Below, piece after piece: positions 54,596 through 63,660 of a DNA stretch of 64,000 nt. The stretch is taken from the NCBI RefSeq assembly GCF_018613715.1, contig NZ_JAGGPT010000001.1, positions 1,043,919 to 1,107,918 of the forward strand. Direction: 5' to 3'. Position 1 is the stretch's first letter; every line of letters starts with the position of its first letter. The position numbers and the translations under genes were made by a program. Below the pieces are notes generated by a model. The model was given only the letters and a program-made list of their open reading frames with translations. It was not told where the DNA came from and searched no databases. This DNA comes from Chryseobacterium sp. ISL-6 (GTDB lineage Bacteria > Bacteroidota > Bacteroidia > Flavobacteriales > Weeksellaceae).

Positions 54596-55273
54596 TTATT
54601 CTTTAGCAAACCTTTTTACATACCAGTATGTCAATAGTGGTAATGCGAAAATTTGAAAAAGGAATGTACATAAAGATATTAATCCCTCCAGATGGTTATC
54701 GTTAGCTTTAATCATTAACTGTGGACCAATTGGCCCATTCGAAAACACTAAGATATTCACGAGATTCCAGCCAAGATGGATCGCTATTGGTAAATAAAGA
54801 GATCTTGTCGTCTTAAAAGCAAATGCGAGAGCCCATCCAAAACTACCAGTCATAACCAGGATGATAAGCATTTGAATCGGGTTTCCAAAACTACCATATG
54901 AAAACCAATGGTAAACACCAAATGCAATTGCTGATAATATACATGCCCATTTAGTCCCAAGCCTATTTATTGCAATATAGAGTAATGCTCCTCTAAAAAT
55001 CAATTCCTCAAAAAGAACTGACTTTAATATCCACCATAGACTGTTAAGAATCATCTGTGTGGATATTTTCTGGTTGCAAATCCAAAAATTATTGGCCCAA
55101 TACACGTTTATGATATGATAAACTGAGCAAACCAAACTGGCCATCACAAGTCCTATAAAGAAATCTTTCAGCCTTTTCTTTGTTAACTCTAGTCCTAGGA
55201 CTGTAAGCTGTTTTTTTTCCATTAACCATAGCAAAAGCCACGATAAGAACAATATGATAATAATGCCAATCAT
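54596..55273 (-). CDS. CPBP-family intramembrane metalloprotease
   Basis: A 225-residue multi-pass membrane protein (about six to seven hydrophobic segments). The CPBP/Abi motifs are present in order: VLFEELIFRGALLY (Glu-Glu and Arg, about residues 90-103), AIAFGVYHWFSYG with the His, and IAIHLGWNLVNIL with the second His and Asn. These residues are those of CAAX-type (Rce1/Abi) proteases. In bacteria the family often gives self-protection against bacteriocins or processes small membrane peptides. The substrate is unknown. A GG-leader peptide gene lies far away at 30528, so no functional link can be claimed. A strong hairpin follows it. Confidence 0.88.
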   Translation of the reverse strand: MIGIIIILFLSWLLLWLMEKKQLTVLGLELTKKRLKDFFIGLVMASLVCSVYHIINVYWANNFWICNQKISTQMILNSLWWILKSVLFEELIFRGALLYIAINRLGTKWACILSAIAFGVYHWFSYGSFGNPIQMLIILVMTGSFGWALAFAFKTTRSLYLPIAIHLGWNLVNILVFSNGPIGPQLMIKANDNHLEGLISLCTFLFQIFALPLLTYWYVKRFAKE

Positions 55274-55507
55274 AGTAAAAGCTTTTTTCTTTTTTCAAAT
55301 ATTAAATATAACTCAAGTATCTGAAAATAAAAAGTGTATATAATTATCAATGGATTGCATAAATAAGTCAAAAATTGAAATTCCTTTTATTTTTTGTTTT
55401 CAATGTTTTCCTCAAAACAATAAATTATTTATTTTAAAGCCTGAGCAAAAAAAAATGATTCTTTAATTACAAAATATATGTTTCTTGAACCTATAAATTA
55501 AACATGG

Positions 55508-55925
55508 CTATTTTTTGATGATCTTAAATGTTTCAATTGCCCCTTCGCTTAAGACAACACTGCCCAGATATACGCCAGTGGACAGTATGGATAAATCGAT
55601 TTTGAAATCTTTCTAGTCAATTGATGTTTTACTGATTATTAATTTTCCACTGATATCGTATATTAATAATGATTTTATTATTTTTTCGCTAGATATGGTA
55701 AAATTATCCTGTACTGGATTTGGATAAAAATTAAAACTATTAGTTTTAGTTTTATTACTCGTGGCAGGAATTAAATTATTCAATTCAACCACCCATCCTG
55801 CAGCGAATATTGGAGGGGTGGTGTTGTCAAACCCACAAATATACTTATCATCATCTGATATGCCCATTCCTGTACCAGAGAAATAAAGATGATAGCCATA
55901 ACCCTTATTTTTACATCCTGTTAAA
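55508..55925 (-). pseudogene. T9SS-sorted protein, 3' remnant with in-frame stop
   Basis: The minus strand reads GYGYHLYFSGTGMGISDDDK, IFAAGWVVELNNLIPATSNK, then a T9SS type A domain start NFYPNPVQDNFTISSEKI...LLIYDISGKLIISKTSID. It is interrupted by a TAG at 55613-55615, and the same frame goes on with KDFKIDLSILSTGVYLGSVV...ETFKIIKK. Apart from this nonsense codon the sorting domain is complete. The 5' part of the gene is missing. At its upstream side it overlaps a NUMOD remnant on the other strand, which marks a rearrangement junction. Confidence 0.75.
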
Positions 55926-56109
55926 CCGTAAAGGTCAAAAGATCTTATTATCGATATCCCGACTACCTTATTGCTCTTTTGTAAAAGAATTTGACATGAA
56001 TGATAAAATATTGGTCACAGTTAATGAAAATGAACCACTATGGAATCTCGATGTATATAAGCTTAAATTAAAAGCCAGAATTTCTTTATTTAAAGAAAAA
56101 GACAAATGA
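55876..56109 (+). pseudogene. NUMOD-type protein, 3' remnant
   Basis: The frame reads KDDSHNPYFYILLNRKGQKI, LLSISRLPYCSFVKEFDMND, EPLWNLDVYKLKLKARISLF, KEKDK. It closely follows the last 75 residues of the protein at 50386 (NKPYFYIRV...ISRLLYYCFVEKFDMND...EPLWNLDITKLRLRPRIS). There is no NUMOD4 or NUMOD1 module left and no start. It ends at 56109 and is separated from the cassette 3 immunity gene by a strong terminator. Confidence 0.75.
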
Positions 56110-56111
56110 AA

Positions 56112-56142
56112 AAACCCTCTTGAATTTTAATCAAGAGGGTTT
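56112..56142 (-). terminator. Bidirectional terminator at the end of RHS cassette 3
   Basis: A perfect 12-bp stem (AAACCCTCTTGA / TCAAGAGGGTTT) with a 7-base loop lies 58 bp past the stop of the minus-strand immunity gene and directly behind the plus-strand NUMOD remnant. A-rich and T-rich ends let it work in both directions. Confidence 0.85.
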
Positions 56143-56199
56143 CATTAATTTATTTTGATAAATCTGCCTTATTTTAAAGAAGATGACACTCAAGTACTT

Positions 56200-56652
56200 C
56201 TAGTTTTGATAATAAAGCCAATCTGTTTTATAATCGCTACACCCACTAAATAAATAGGTGTCAAAGGCTAATTTAAATCTATACTTTTTCTTTTCTTTGA
56301 AAGCCTTTGAAATTCTTCCGGGAACAATTGGAATTCGGTATTCCTTAGACTCTGCACTTTTAAGACATGTCATTTTCCCTAAACATTTCTCAATGTTTAA
56401 ACAGTTCGCTCCATCAAAACTATATTTTGTATCCAGATATTGTTTTGATTCATCATTGTAAACCTGTATATCTGTGGGTCTGGCCCATATAGCAGAATAT
56501 TGCTTGGGAACTTTTATTTTTTTGCCTTCTATGTTTTTGATGACAAACACTATTTCTCCATTTTCCGAAAGTGAGTTGTTAGAAAATGAGAGTTTACAAG
56601 CCTGCTGCGCAGATACAAAACTTACAAAAAGAACCAAAATAAACTTATACAT
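56200..56652 (-). CDS. Exported probable immunity protein of RHS cassette 3
   Basis: A 150-residue protein with a signal peptide (MYKFILVLFVSFVSAQQ, cleavage near SAQ). The mature part is beta-rich and has Cys residues that could form disulfides (QQACKLSF, GANCLNIEKCLGKMTCLKSA, FSGCSDYKTD), consistent with a periplasmic site. I do not recognise a named family. It follows the giant RHS gene by only 9 bp on the same strand, and a strong terminator follows, so it closes the operon. Position and export suggest protection against the HEFIH metallopeptidase tip. An alternative is a secreted accessory protein. Confidence 0.6.
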   Translation of the reverse strand: MYKFILVLFVSFVSAQQACKLSFSNNSLSENGEIVFVIKNIEGKKIKVPKQYSAIWARPTDIQVYNDESKQYLDTKYSFDGANCLNIEKCLGKMTCLKSAESKEYRIPIVPGRISKAFKEKKKYRFKLAFDTYLFSGCSDYKTDWLYYQN

Positions 56653-56661
56653 AATAAATTT

Positions 56662-59600
56662 TTATTTAAAAAAACGTGAATTTGCAAAATCATTGTACTG
56701 AGATTGGTACGCTCTAATAAGTGCTGGATTTGCTGTCATATAATTATAGAATTGCTTGGCTTTATTCCAATATCCTTCCATATTAGAAAATGATGCCTTC
56801 GGTAGTTTATCATTAAATAAGGTATCATGATATGCAAGAAACTCTCTAACTTCATAAATACTTAAATTTCCTGCAAGGCCCATTACCCCTCGTTGGTAAA
56901 CATGAATAAATTCGTGATGAACAACTCTTATAAAAACGGCCACAGAACTTTTAAAAACGTGGGTAGCAATGGTTACTTCCTGGGTCTCAAATGCCTCTCC
57001 CCCCGTTAGTCCCGAGAACTCATCACTTTTTACATACTCCATGGTATATTTACCTTTAATATTAGCATCCAGGTTATATTTAGAGTTCACTAAATCAAAT
57101 GCACCTTGGTAATTCTTCGCTTTTACTAACTGCCTGAATTCTTTTCTTGTTTGCTTATCAATCAACAAATTATCAGAAATTTTATGCATTGTATGATTGA
57201 ATAAAGCCACGATACCGCCAATCTTAACGCCATCCCAGAAATTCCCTCCTGAAAGAGCAGAACCTACACCTCCTGAAAGCATTCCAAATGCCACCGTACC
57301 TGCACCGCTATAGGCAGCATCTCCAGCCACTTTTCCATATCCGTAAGATACAAAACTTGCCAAAAATGCACTTGCAGCAGCTGAGAAAAAGTTACCTCCC
57401 TGCATAAAACTCAGTGTTCCCTGTACACCCGCGTGGACGAGCCCTTTTAGGGCTTCATTTCCTACACTCGCCGTAGCGGTTGAAAAAACATCCCCGATAA
57501 CAGTTGTTATCCCGGCACTTATCAAACTCATCACAATGGTAGAATACAAGTTCAGAATATTAAATTTTGCACCGGTTATCAAAGTAATGGCTGTATAGGA
57601 AACAACAGCAAAAACAAGTGCTTTCACAATAGGGATCGCTAAAAACTGCCAGAATTCCCCACTCGTATCATTAAACATCAGTGGATTATTGAGAACATAT
57701 CCGTATTTATTATAATTCTGGGTATTGGTAGGATCCTGAATGTGTTCATCTGCATTTAAGAATCTTCGGAGCAATGGATCATACAACCTGCCATTCATGT
57801 GGATGATTCCAATATCCATGAAATGCTCGTGGCTTGTATAACCACGATCGATTAAGCCGAATTTTTCCATGGCTCCCTGTATTCCTGATTTTTGGGTAAT
57901 TATAGTTCCAGTACCTATCTGTAAATGGGTAAAGTTACCCCAAGCATCAAAATGTCTTTGTTCCAGTTTTTTACCTTCTGCATCGCTTATTGCAAGAATA
58001 CTTCCTAAATAATCCTTATGCAAAAATTTGTAAGAACCAGATGTTTCTTTATAATTCTTCAAATAAACAATATTGCTCTCGTAGGGTGTTCCACCAATAT
58101 AAAGAGTATGTCTTTCGAATTTTGTACTATTATCAATCGTTACTTCAAAACTTCCATCCTCACTATATAATTTTATGAATTTACCCTTATTGGATACAAA
58201 ATTACCTCCATAAGAAACTTTCTGGCGCATTGATGTTAGTCCATACTCAAAATCAACATCTCCCCTCAGCCCATCAATGAATATAGGATCATTATTTTCA
58301 TTATAGGTAACGAACTGGATCAGATCATTGTTATAATTCTGGGTTCCGGCTGCATTTAAAGTCATACCTGTTGGCTGGTAAATCTTTGATGAATTTTCAA
58401 ATTTGATCACTCCCACCTGGTCGTTTTCTGTAATCCTTCCTTTGACATCATAGATATTCCGGTTAGCAGATGGCTTAACTCCCGTTACGGGATCTGTCCA
58501 GTTGACCAAACGATTATTATCATCGTAATCAAATGACTCATTAATATTAAAATCACCTCCTGTGCTTCTGCTTTTTAACTCATTCTTTATAGCATCAAAT
58601 GCATATGATATTTGAAGAATATTGGGTTTAATAGCAGAGGAATGGCTGATGTTGGTTAAGAATCCGTTACTGTCATAAGAATTAGTAATAGTGGCAGCGC
58701 CTAATTTAGAGGTTAGAGTCTGCCCTTTGGCATTGGTACTCTGAAGTTCCCAAAGAACTAGACCCGTCTTTTTATCCATTAACTGATACAGATCACCGTT
58801 CCAGGCATTATACTTATGTATAATCGTTACAGCAGTAACAATACCCGCAGAAGATAAACTTTTAGTATAAGATATAACCCTTGACTTATCATCATAGAAA
58901 AATCCGCTTTGAGCGTAAACCCGCCCATTACTGTTTTCAATGTTAGATTTCATTCTACCATATGTGTCAAATTCAACACTCGAACTATAAGATTTTCCGT
59001 TTGATGTTCCTGACTTTAAAATATTCCTGCCAAAACTATCATATGTAAAAGTGATATTTTTAATGGTAGAAACCCCGTCCGATGATAATTCTACCTGATT
59101 AATGAGCTGCCCTAGATTATTGTACGTATACTCTTTTGTTCCTTTTGGACTAATAATTTTCTTCGGTTGTCCGAGTCCATCATATTCGTATTTATATACT
59201 CCGTTGGATGGATCATTAAATTCAGATTTTCTTCCCCAAACATCATATTTGGTGGTAACAATATTTTCTGCATACTGAGCTTTGATCTGCTGTCCAGCTG
59301 CATTGTAGGAGAATTGTATTGTTCCTCCTTTATCAGTTGTAGTCACTACATTGCCTAAAGCATCAACAGTTTTAGAGGTAATTCTTCCATAATCCGCCGG
59401 GTTAGATTCCTTAACAGTAGTTGTCAATCCTGAAGCAATAGTCTCGATCTGTTTACCATTAAATGCAGTAGCTGTTACCTTCATGATAGGGAATACAGAA
59501 TCATCATAAGCAATGGTATTCCATTGGGAAGGGCTCTGCCCTTCAAAATAAGTCTCGGATTCTGTGATCTTCCTTCCCAGTACATCATATTGAATATCTT

Positions 59601-62600
59601 TCGATACGAATTGTCCCTGCCCAAATGCTTTTGTGGAAACTTTGTATTCTTGTCCCAACCTGTTGGTATACTTTTTAGAAACATTACCGTCAGGGTCGTA
59701 CTGAGTAATAGTAATATTAGAATTGTTATCTTTATCGTACTGGTAGGTGATTGTACCTTTAAGATTGGTTGCAGCAGTCAATAATTTACCCCAGCCATCA
59801 TAAGTATTAATAAGCATATTACCTAAGGCATCGGTATGCTTTTTTATCTGCCCCCAATCATTGTACTCTATATTTGATTCTAATCCTAAATTATCTGTCT
59901 TTTTCTCAACAAATCTACCTTTTGGTTCATACAGGCTTGTCTCTGTTTGGGTTTGAGAATCTGTGCTATTGCTGACCGTTTTTCCAATGATATTGCCAAA
60001 ACCATCATAATTATAGGTTTCCAGCACATATGCAGTATTGTCCTTATTCCATGTTTTTAAGGTTTTCGGTAGATTATTCTCATAGGTGTATTCTTCTTTG
60101 GAAGATTTGCTGTCGCCATATGCCTGTACGATATCGGTTTTAGATTGGGGACGGCCCACAAAGTAATCTGCTCCAGTGCCTGACAAGTTATGAATATATT
60201 CAAAATTGGAAGTGGTTGTAGCATAACCGTTATTAACACTCGTAACACTTTGGCTAGGAAGATAATAATCTCCATAGTCAATTAAGGTATTCATTAGTGT
60301 ATTATTTAGGAAATCCTTTATCTTTGTGCCCTTTACAACAGTAGCTGTCACCACCTTTGGCTTATCGGTATCGGAAATCGGTATGGTCGCTAATTGCCCG
60401 TTCAGCAATTTATAAGATTCATATAAGGTAGACTTGAAGCTCATTAACTGCGTATTGGTCTCAGAAATATCTACCGGGAAAATGCTGTTTTCATTGTTAG
60501 TTCTAATGCTCCATTCTTTTACAGGGACTCCATCAAAAAGTGGATCAATTTCAACACCAGACCATACCTTGGTATTTTCAAACCCATCAGCATACCAGGA
60601 GGACCGAACAACCTGATGATATCCCATCATACCTTTTCCCTGCATATGCCCTGTCATTCCCCTGTATCGAAAATCCTGTTTTCTTCCTTCCTGTCTAAGC
60701 TGAGATACAGCATAGGACTCGTCTACTCTGTCTAAAGAGAAGTAAGGGTAATATTCTTTTCTAACCTTCTGATAAAAATTTGGATTAGTGCTATTATTCG
60801 GAATTGCTTCTAAATAATCTACCGACGTAATGACACCTCCCTGAGCAATAGATTGTACTTGTGCTAATCTACTGACAGATGAAGGAGATTTGAGTTTATG
60901 TAGCCTTTGTTTCCAGAATAAGAGCACATCATAATAATTATTATTAATTTTCACCTGTGAGGTGATCGGAGAGAATAAAGTAAATTCACCGACATCAAAA
61001 GTTACATAATTAGTTCCTCCATAATTACCACTGGTTACAAAATCCGGACTTCCACTTGTTAGAGTCCCATTCGCACTATAGGTGGCAATATTATAGCCAA
61101 AGTATCTTGAAAGTATGACGCCGCTTGAATTAACTTGACCAGCTTTGTTAAAAGAGTTTATATGTACAATATCTGATTTACCGTCCTTATTGATATCTGA
61201 TGCAGAATAAAAATTCCTGTAAATATTAAAAGTGGGGTAACTACTGTTTTGATAATCATTAGGTTTTCTATATTTCAAAAAATTTGTTTTTAAGAAATTA
61301 GAAAAGCTTTTTTCAGTACCCATATAAAATCTCCAGTTATCTTTTTCTTGTGTATCGGTGGTTGGTATTGCAAAATCGAGATTTCTGTCACCGTTGAAAT
61401 CTCCGAATAATACCGGAGAATCGGATGCTTTTGTTTCAGCCAAATTCCCAGTGAATTTTATTTTCTTGAGATAATGATTGGGAGCAGTTTTAACAAACTC
61501 AAATACAGTATAGGCTGTGTTGGATACATTAATAATATCCACTTTCCCATCACCATCCACATCCAGATACTGTTGTTGATAATACGAACTTTCATTGATT
61601 CCTGAATCAACGGTGTAGTTCGATAAGGGATTGCTTGGATTTTTTAAATCAACGATATAATTTCCCACCAAATAGGTATAACAGTTTAGTTCGTGGCATG
61701 GAGGAGGTTTGTTGGCATCATCACCTGTTAGTTCTGAGGTAGACTTTAAATTATCGCATCCTGGAATGGGTTCAAACTGACATTCTTCTTTATTGATCGT
61801 CACAAATACATCCGATATACCATCGCCGTTGATATCACCTTCATTAAACGATGCTTTTTCCACTCGGCATCCTACACCCCCGCCCTGATAAGTACAGTCC
61901 GGATCAACATAAACGACTTTTTCAAAAACTTTAACAAAATTATTATTTCTGAAAATGTAACCTACTACTTTTCCGCTTTCGTATTGGACAATTCCATTTC
62001 CGTTATAGACTTGCCCCTCTTCATCTAATAAAGTATGTACAATTTTAGCTTCGGTATTAAAAAATTTGCCCGTAGAAACATCGGTAAAGGTGTCATTGAG
62101 CCCTCCCAGCTTCACAATGCCATTATTAAGAATGAAATCCAAATAAGAGTCTCCATTAAAATCACCGGTCAGTTTTACGTTATCAAAACTATCTACATTG
62201 TTATTTGAAAATTCTAAAATCGGCTGTGTTGGGTTAGGATAAGTAAAATTTACCGGATTGGCTGCTATATTATCAGTATTGTATTCTGTTATTTTATCAA
62301 CTACCTGGTAATTCGTTCCGTTTTTAATATAATTAACAATGTATTTTTTAAATTGGTTTCCATTTGAAGCTACCTTAATTTCTGTTAATATTTTCTTTTG
62401 GGTAAAATCTTTCCCACCTACATAAGATTGTTCAACCAGGTCTCTGGTAGCATAGGTAAGAATGATTTCATTAAAATTAGGCTTGTTAAGAAGTTCATTA
62501 CCACCCCAGGAAATTGAGCTTAATACAGTTACATTGCTTTCCTGTTCATAATTGTAGTTGATAACATTCCCCTGTGCATCTATCCATTTTACAATATTAT

Positions 62601-63186
62601 ATTCGATAGGTGTTCTGGCTGCGTAATCAAATGCAGGCGCTCCTTCCCATGTCCCATACCAAGCTCGTGAGCCATCTTCAAATGTTACTTCAAAATATGC
62701 AGGACTATTCAAAGGTTCTAATATATAGTAAGCTTGTCCTACCGACTTAATTTTCACACTTGAATATTTCTCAGTAACATATTCTGCTCCATCCTTACCA
62801 TATTCTCCTGATTTGAGAATAAGTCTTTGCCCATTAAAGCTATAATAATCGGAATAATCTAATTGTACCCCTGTAGCTTCACCATCTTTTTCGACCGTTT
62901 TTCCAACTCTTGAAATAGCTGTTAGACCTGACAGGTTCCAACTATATCCAGCAATTCCATTGTTAGAGCCACTTGTGTAAATTAGGTTAACCTGTGGAGC
63001 AACAGATTTTACTCCCGGAGGTAGGGCAACAGGCAAAGTAAACTGCAATTGTCCAGCTCCGTTAACATCAATATTTCCCTTAGTGTCATGGAAACTTTGC
63101 CCTGAAAGCAACTGTGAAAATCCTAATATAATTATACAGGATATAATGGATGAGAACACATTCATCCTTCTTGCGTAAAGTTTCAT
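56662..63186 (-). CDS. Giant SpvB-FG-GAP-RHS fusion toxin with HEFIH metallopeptidase tip (cassette 3)
   Basis: A 2,174-residue protein. A signal-like segment (IISCIIILGFSQLLSGQ) is followed by a SpvB domain (GAGQLQFTLPVALPPGVKSV, NNGIAGYSWNLSGLTAISR, about residues 45-110). FG-GAP/VCBS-type blocks follow (GDINGDGISDVFVTI, DVDGDGKVDIINV, DINKDGKSDIVHI). A TcB-type middle and many YD/RHS repeats come next. The RHS core reads NYNKYGYVLNNPLMFNDTSG (near 1880). Membrane-like segments at about 1900-1960 precede the tip, which has VVHHEFIHVYQRG (HExxH, His near 2091) and IYEVREFLAYHD, whose Glu may be a third ligand. It unites the shell and toxin functions that are separate genes in cassettes 1 and 2. 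Part of its tip is duplicated at 20261-20501. The target is unknown. Confidence 0.88.
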   Translation of the reverse strand: MKLYARRMNVFSSIISCIIILGFSQLLSGQSFHDTKGNIDVNGAGQLQFTLPVALPPGVKSVAPQVNLIYTSGSNNGIAGYSWNLSGLTAISRVGKTVEKDGEATGVQLDYSDYYSFNGQRLILKSGEYGKDGAEYVTEKYSSVKIKSVGQAYYILEPLNSPAYFEVTFEDGSRAWYGTWEGAPAFDYAARTPIEYNIVKWIDAQGNVINYNYEQESNVTVLSSISWGGNELLNKPNFNEIILTYATRDLVEQSYVGGKDFTQKKILTEIKVASNGNQFKKYIVNYIKNGTNYQVVDKITEYNTDNIAANPVNFTYPNPTQPILEFSNNNVDSFDNVKLTGDFNGDSYLDFILNNGIVKLGGLNDTFTDVSTGKFFNTEAKIVHTLLDEEGQVYNGNGIVQYESGKVVGYIFRNNNFVKVFEKVVYVDPDCTYQGGGVGCRVEKASFNEGDINGDGISDVFVTINKEECQFEPIPGCDNLKSTSELTGDDANKPPPCHELNCYTYLVGNYIVDLKNPSNPLSNYTVDSGINESSYYQQQYLDVDGDGKVDIINVSNTAYTVFEFVKTAPNHYLKKIKFTGNLAETKASDSPVLFGDFNGDRNLDFAIPTTDTQEKDNWRFYMGTEKSFSNFLKTNFLKYRKPNDYQNSSYPTFNIYRNFYSASDINKDGKSDIVHINSFNKAGQVNSSGVILSRYFGYNIATYSANGTLTSGSPDFVTSGNYGGTNYVTFDVGEFTLFSPITSQVKINNNYYDVLLFWKQRLHKLKSPSSVSRLAQVQSIAQGGVITSVDYLEAIPNNSTNPNFYQKVRKEYYPYFSLDRVDESYAVSQLRQEGRKQDFRYRGMTGHMQGKGMMGYHQVVRSSWYADGFENTKVWSGVEIDPLFDGVPVKEWSIRTNNENSIFPVDISETNTQLMSFKSTLYESYKLLNGQLATIPISDTDKPKVVTATVVKGTKIKDFLNNTLMNTLIDYGDYYLPSQSVTSVNNGYATTTSNFEYIHNLSGTGADYFVGRPQSKTDIVQAYGDSKSSKEEYTYENNLPKTLKTWNKDNTAYVLETYNYDGFGNIIGKTVSNSTDSQTQTETSLYEPKGRFVEKKTDNLGLESNIEYNDWGQIKKHTDALGNMLINTYDGWGKLLTAATNLKGTITYQYDKDNNSNITITQYDPDGNVSKKYTNRLGQEYKVSTKAFGQGQFVSKDIQYDVLGRKITESETYFEGQSPSQWNTIAYDDSVFPIMKVTATAFNGKQIETIASGLTTTVKESNPADYGRITSKTVDALGNVVTTTDKGGTIQFSYNAAGQQIKAQYAENIVTTKYDVWGRKSEFNDPSNGVYKYEYDGLGQPKKIISPKGTKEYTYNNLGQLINQVELSSDGVSTIKNITFTYDSFGRNILKSGTSNGKSYSSSVEFDTYGRMKSNIENSNGRVYAQSGFFYDDKSRVISYTKSLSSAGIVTAVTIIHKYNAWNGDLYQLMDKKTGLVLWELQSTNAKGQTLTSKLGAATITNSYDSNGFLTNISHSSAIKPNILQISYAFDAIKNELKSRSTGGDFNINESFDYDDNNRLVNWTDPVTGVKPSANRNIYDVKGRITENDQVGVIKFENSSKIYQPTGMTLNAAGTQNYNNDLIQFVTYNENNDPIFIDGLRGDVDFEYGLTSMRQKVSYGGNFVSNKGKFIKLYSEDGSFEVTIDNSTKFERHTLYIGGTPYESNIVYLKNYKETSGSYKFLHKDYLGSILAISDAEGKKLEQRHFDAWGNFTHLQIGTGTIITQKSGIQGAMEKFGLIDRGYTSHEHFMDIGIIHMNGRLYDPLLRRFLNADEHIQDPTNTQNYNKYGYVLNNPLMFNDTSGEFWQFLAIPIVKALVFAVVSYTAITLITGAKFNILNLYSTIVMSLISAGITTVIGDVFSTATASVGNEALKGLVHAGVQGTLSFMQGGNFFSAAASAFLASFVSYGYGKVAGDAAYSGAGTVAFGMLSGGVGSALSGGNFWDGVKIGGIVALFNHTMHKISDNLLIDKQTRKEFRQLVKAKNYQGAFDLVNSKYNLDANIKGKYTMEYVKSDEFSGLTGGEAFETQEVTIATHVFKSSVAVFIRVVHHEFIHVYQRGVMGLAGNLSIYEVREFLAYHDTLFNDKLPKASFSNMEGYWNKAKQFYNYMTANPALIRAYQSQYNDFANSRFFK

Positions 63187-63192
63187 GGCAAA

Positions 63193-63660
63193 TTAACGTT
63201 TTGTAATGTTTTTACTAAAAATCCTTCCATCCTTCAATGTAAAACGTAAGATATACACCCCCCAGTCATAACCCGACATATTGATTTTCAGCTGGTGGTT
63301 TAGACTTGGGATGTTCTGCTGTTGAAACTTCCAGTGTACTGTACTGTGTTGAAACAATGAAATATTTTCTATCAATCCATCCGTCTCTTCCGTCCAATCA
63401 ATTGTAAGCAGGTCATTAACCGGAACAGGATATAAGCGTATCTGTTTCCAAAATGTTTTCTCATCCATGACTTGCGCCGCGGCTAAAGAAATTGTTTTAG
63501 ATTCAGTTTTTGATAAAATTTCAGATGTCTGTTTTGCATTTGCATCAGGACCCCGATAGCGTTGATTGCCAGCCTCATCATATTTGAAGAAGACTTCAGT
63601 TTGGGAAAATCCAAAGAACCCTATTAATAAGGAAAGTAAGGAAGTTAGTTTTTTTTTCAT
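63193..63660 (-). CDS. Small T9SS-sorted protein heading RHS cassette 3
   Basis: A 155-residue protein with a signal peptide (LLSLLIGFFGFSQ). A YD-like motif follows (FFKYDEAGNQRYRGPD), then a linker and a T9SS type A-like sorting domain: IRLYPVPVNDLLTIDW at about residues 75-90, LKINMSGYDWGVYILRFTLK, GRIFSKNITKR at the end. It is 6 bp upstream of the giant RHS gene and in the same place as the propeller proteins of cassettes 1 and 2, but without the repeats. It may be a minimal version of that component, or its remnant. Its sorting domain marks it for type IX secretion. Its direct role with the toxin is inferred. Confidence 0.75.
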   Translation of the reverse strand: MKKKLTSLLSLLIGFFGFSQTEVFFKYDEAGNQRYRGPDANAKQTSEILSKTESKTISLAAAQVMDEKTFWKQIRLYPVPVNDLLTIDWTEETDGLIENISLFQHSTVHWKFQQQNIPSLNHQLKINMSGYDWGVYILRFTLKDGRIFSKNITKR

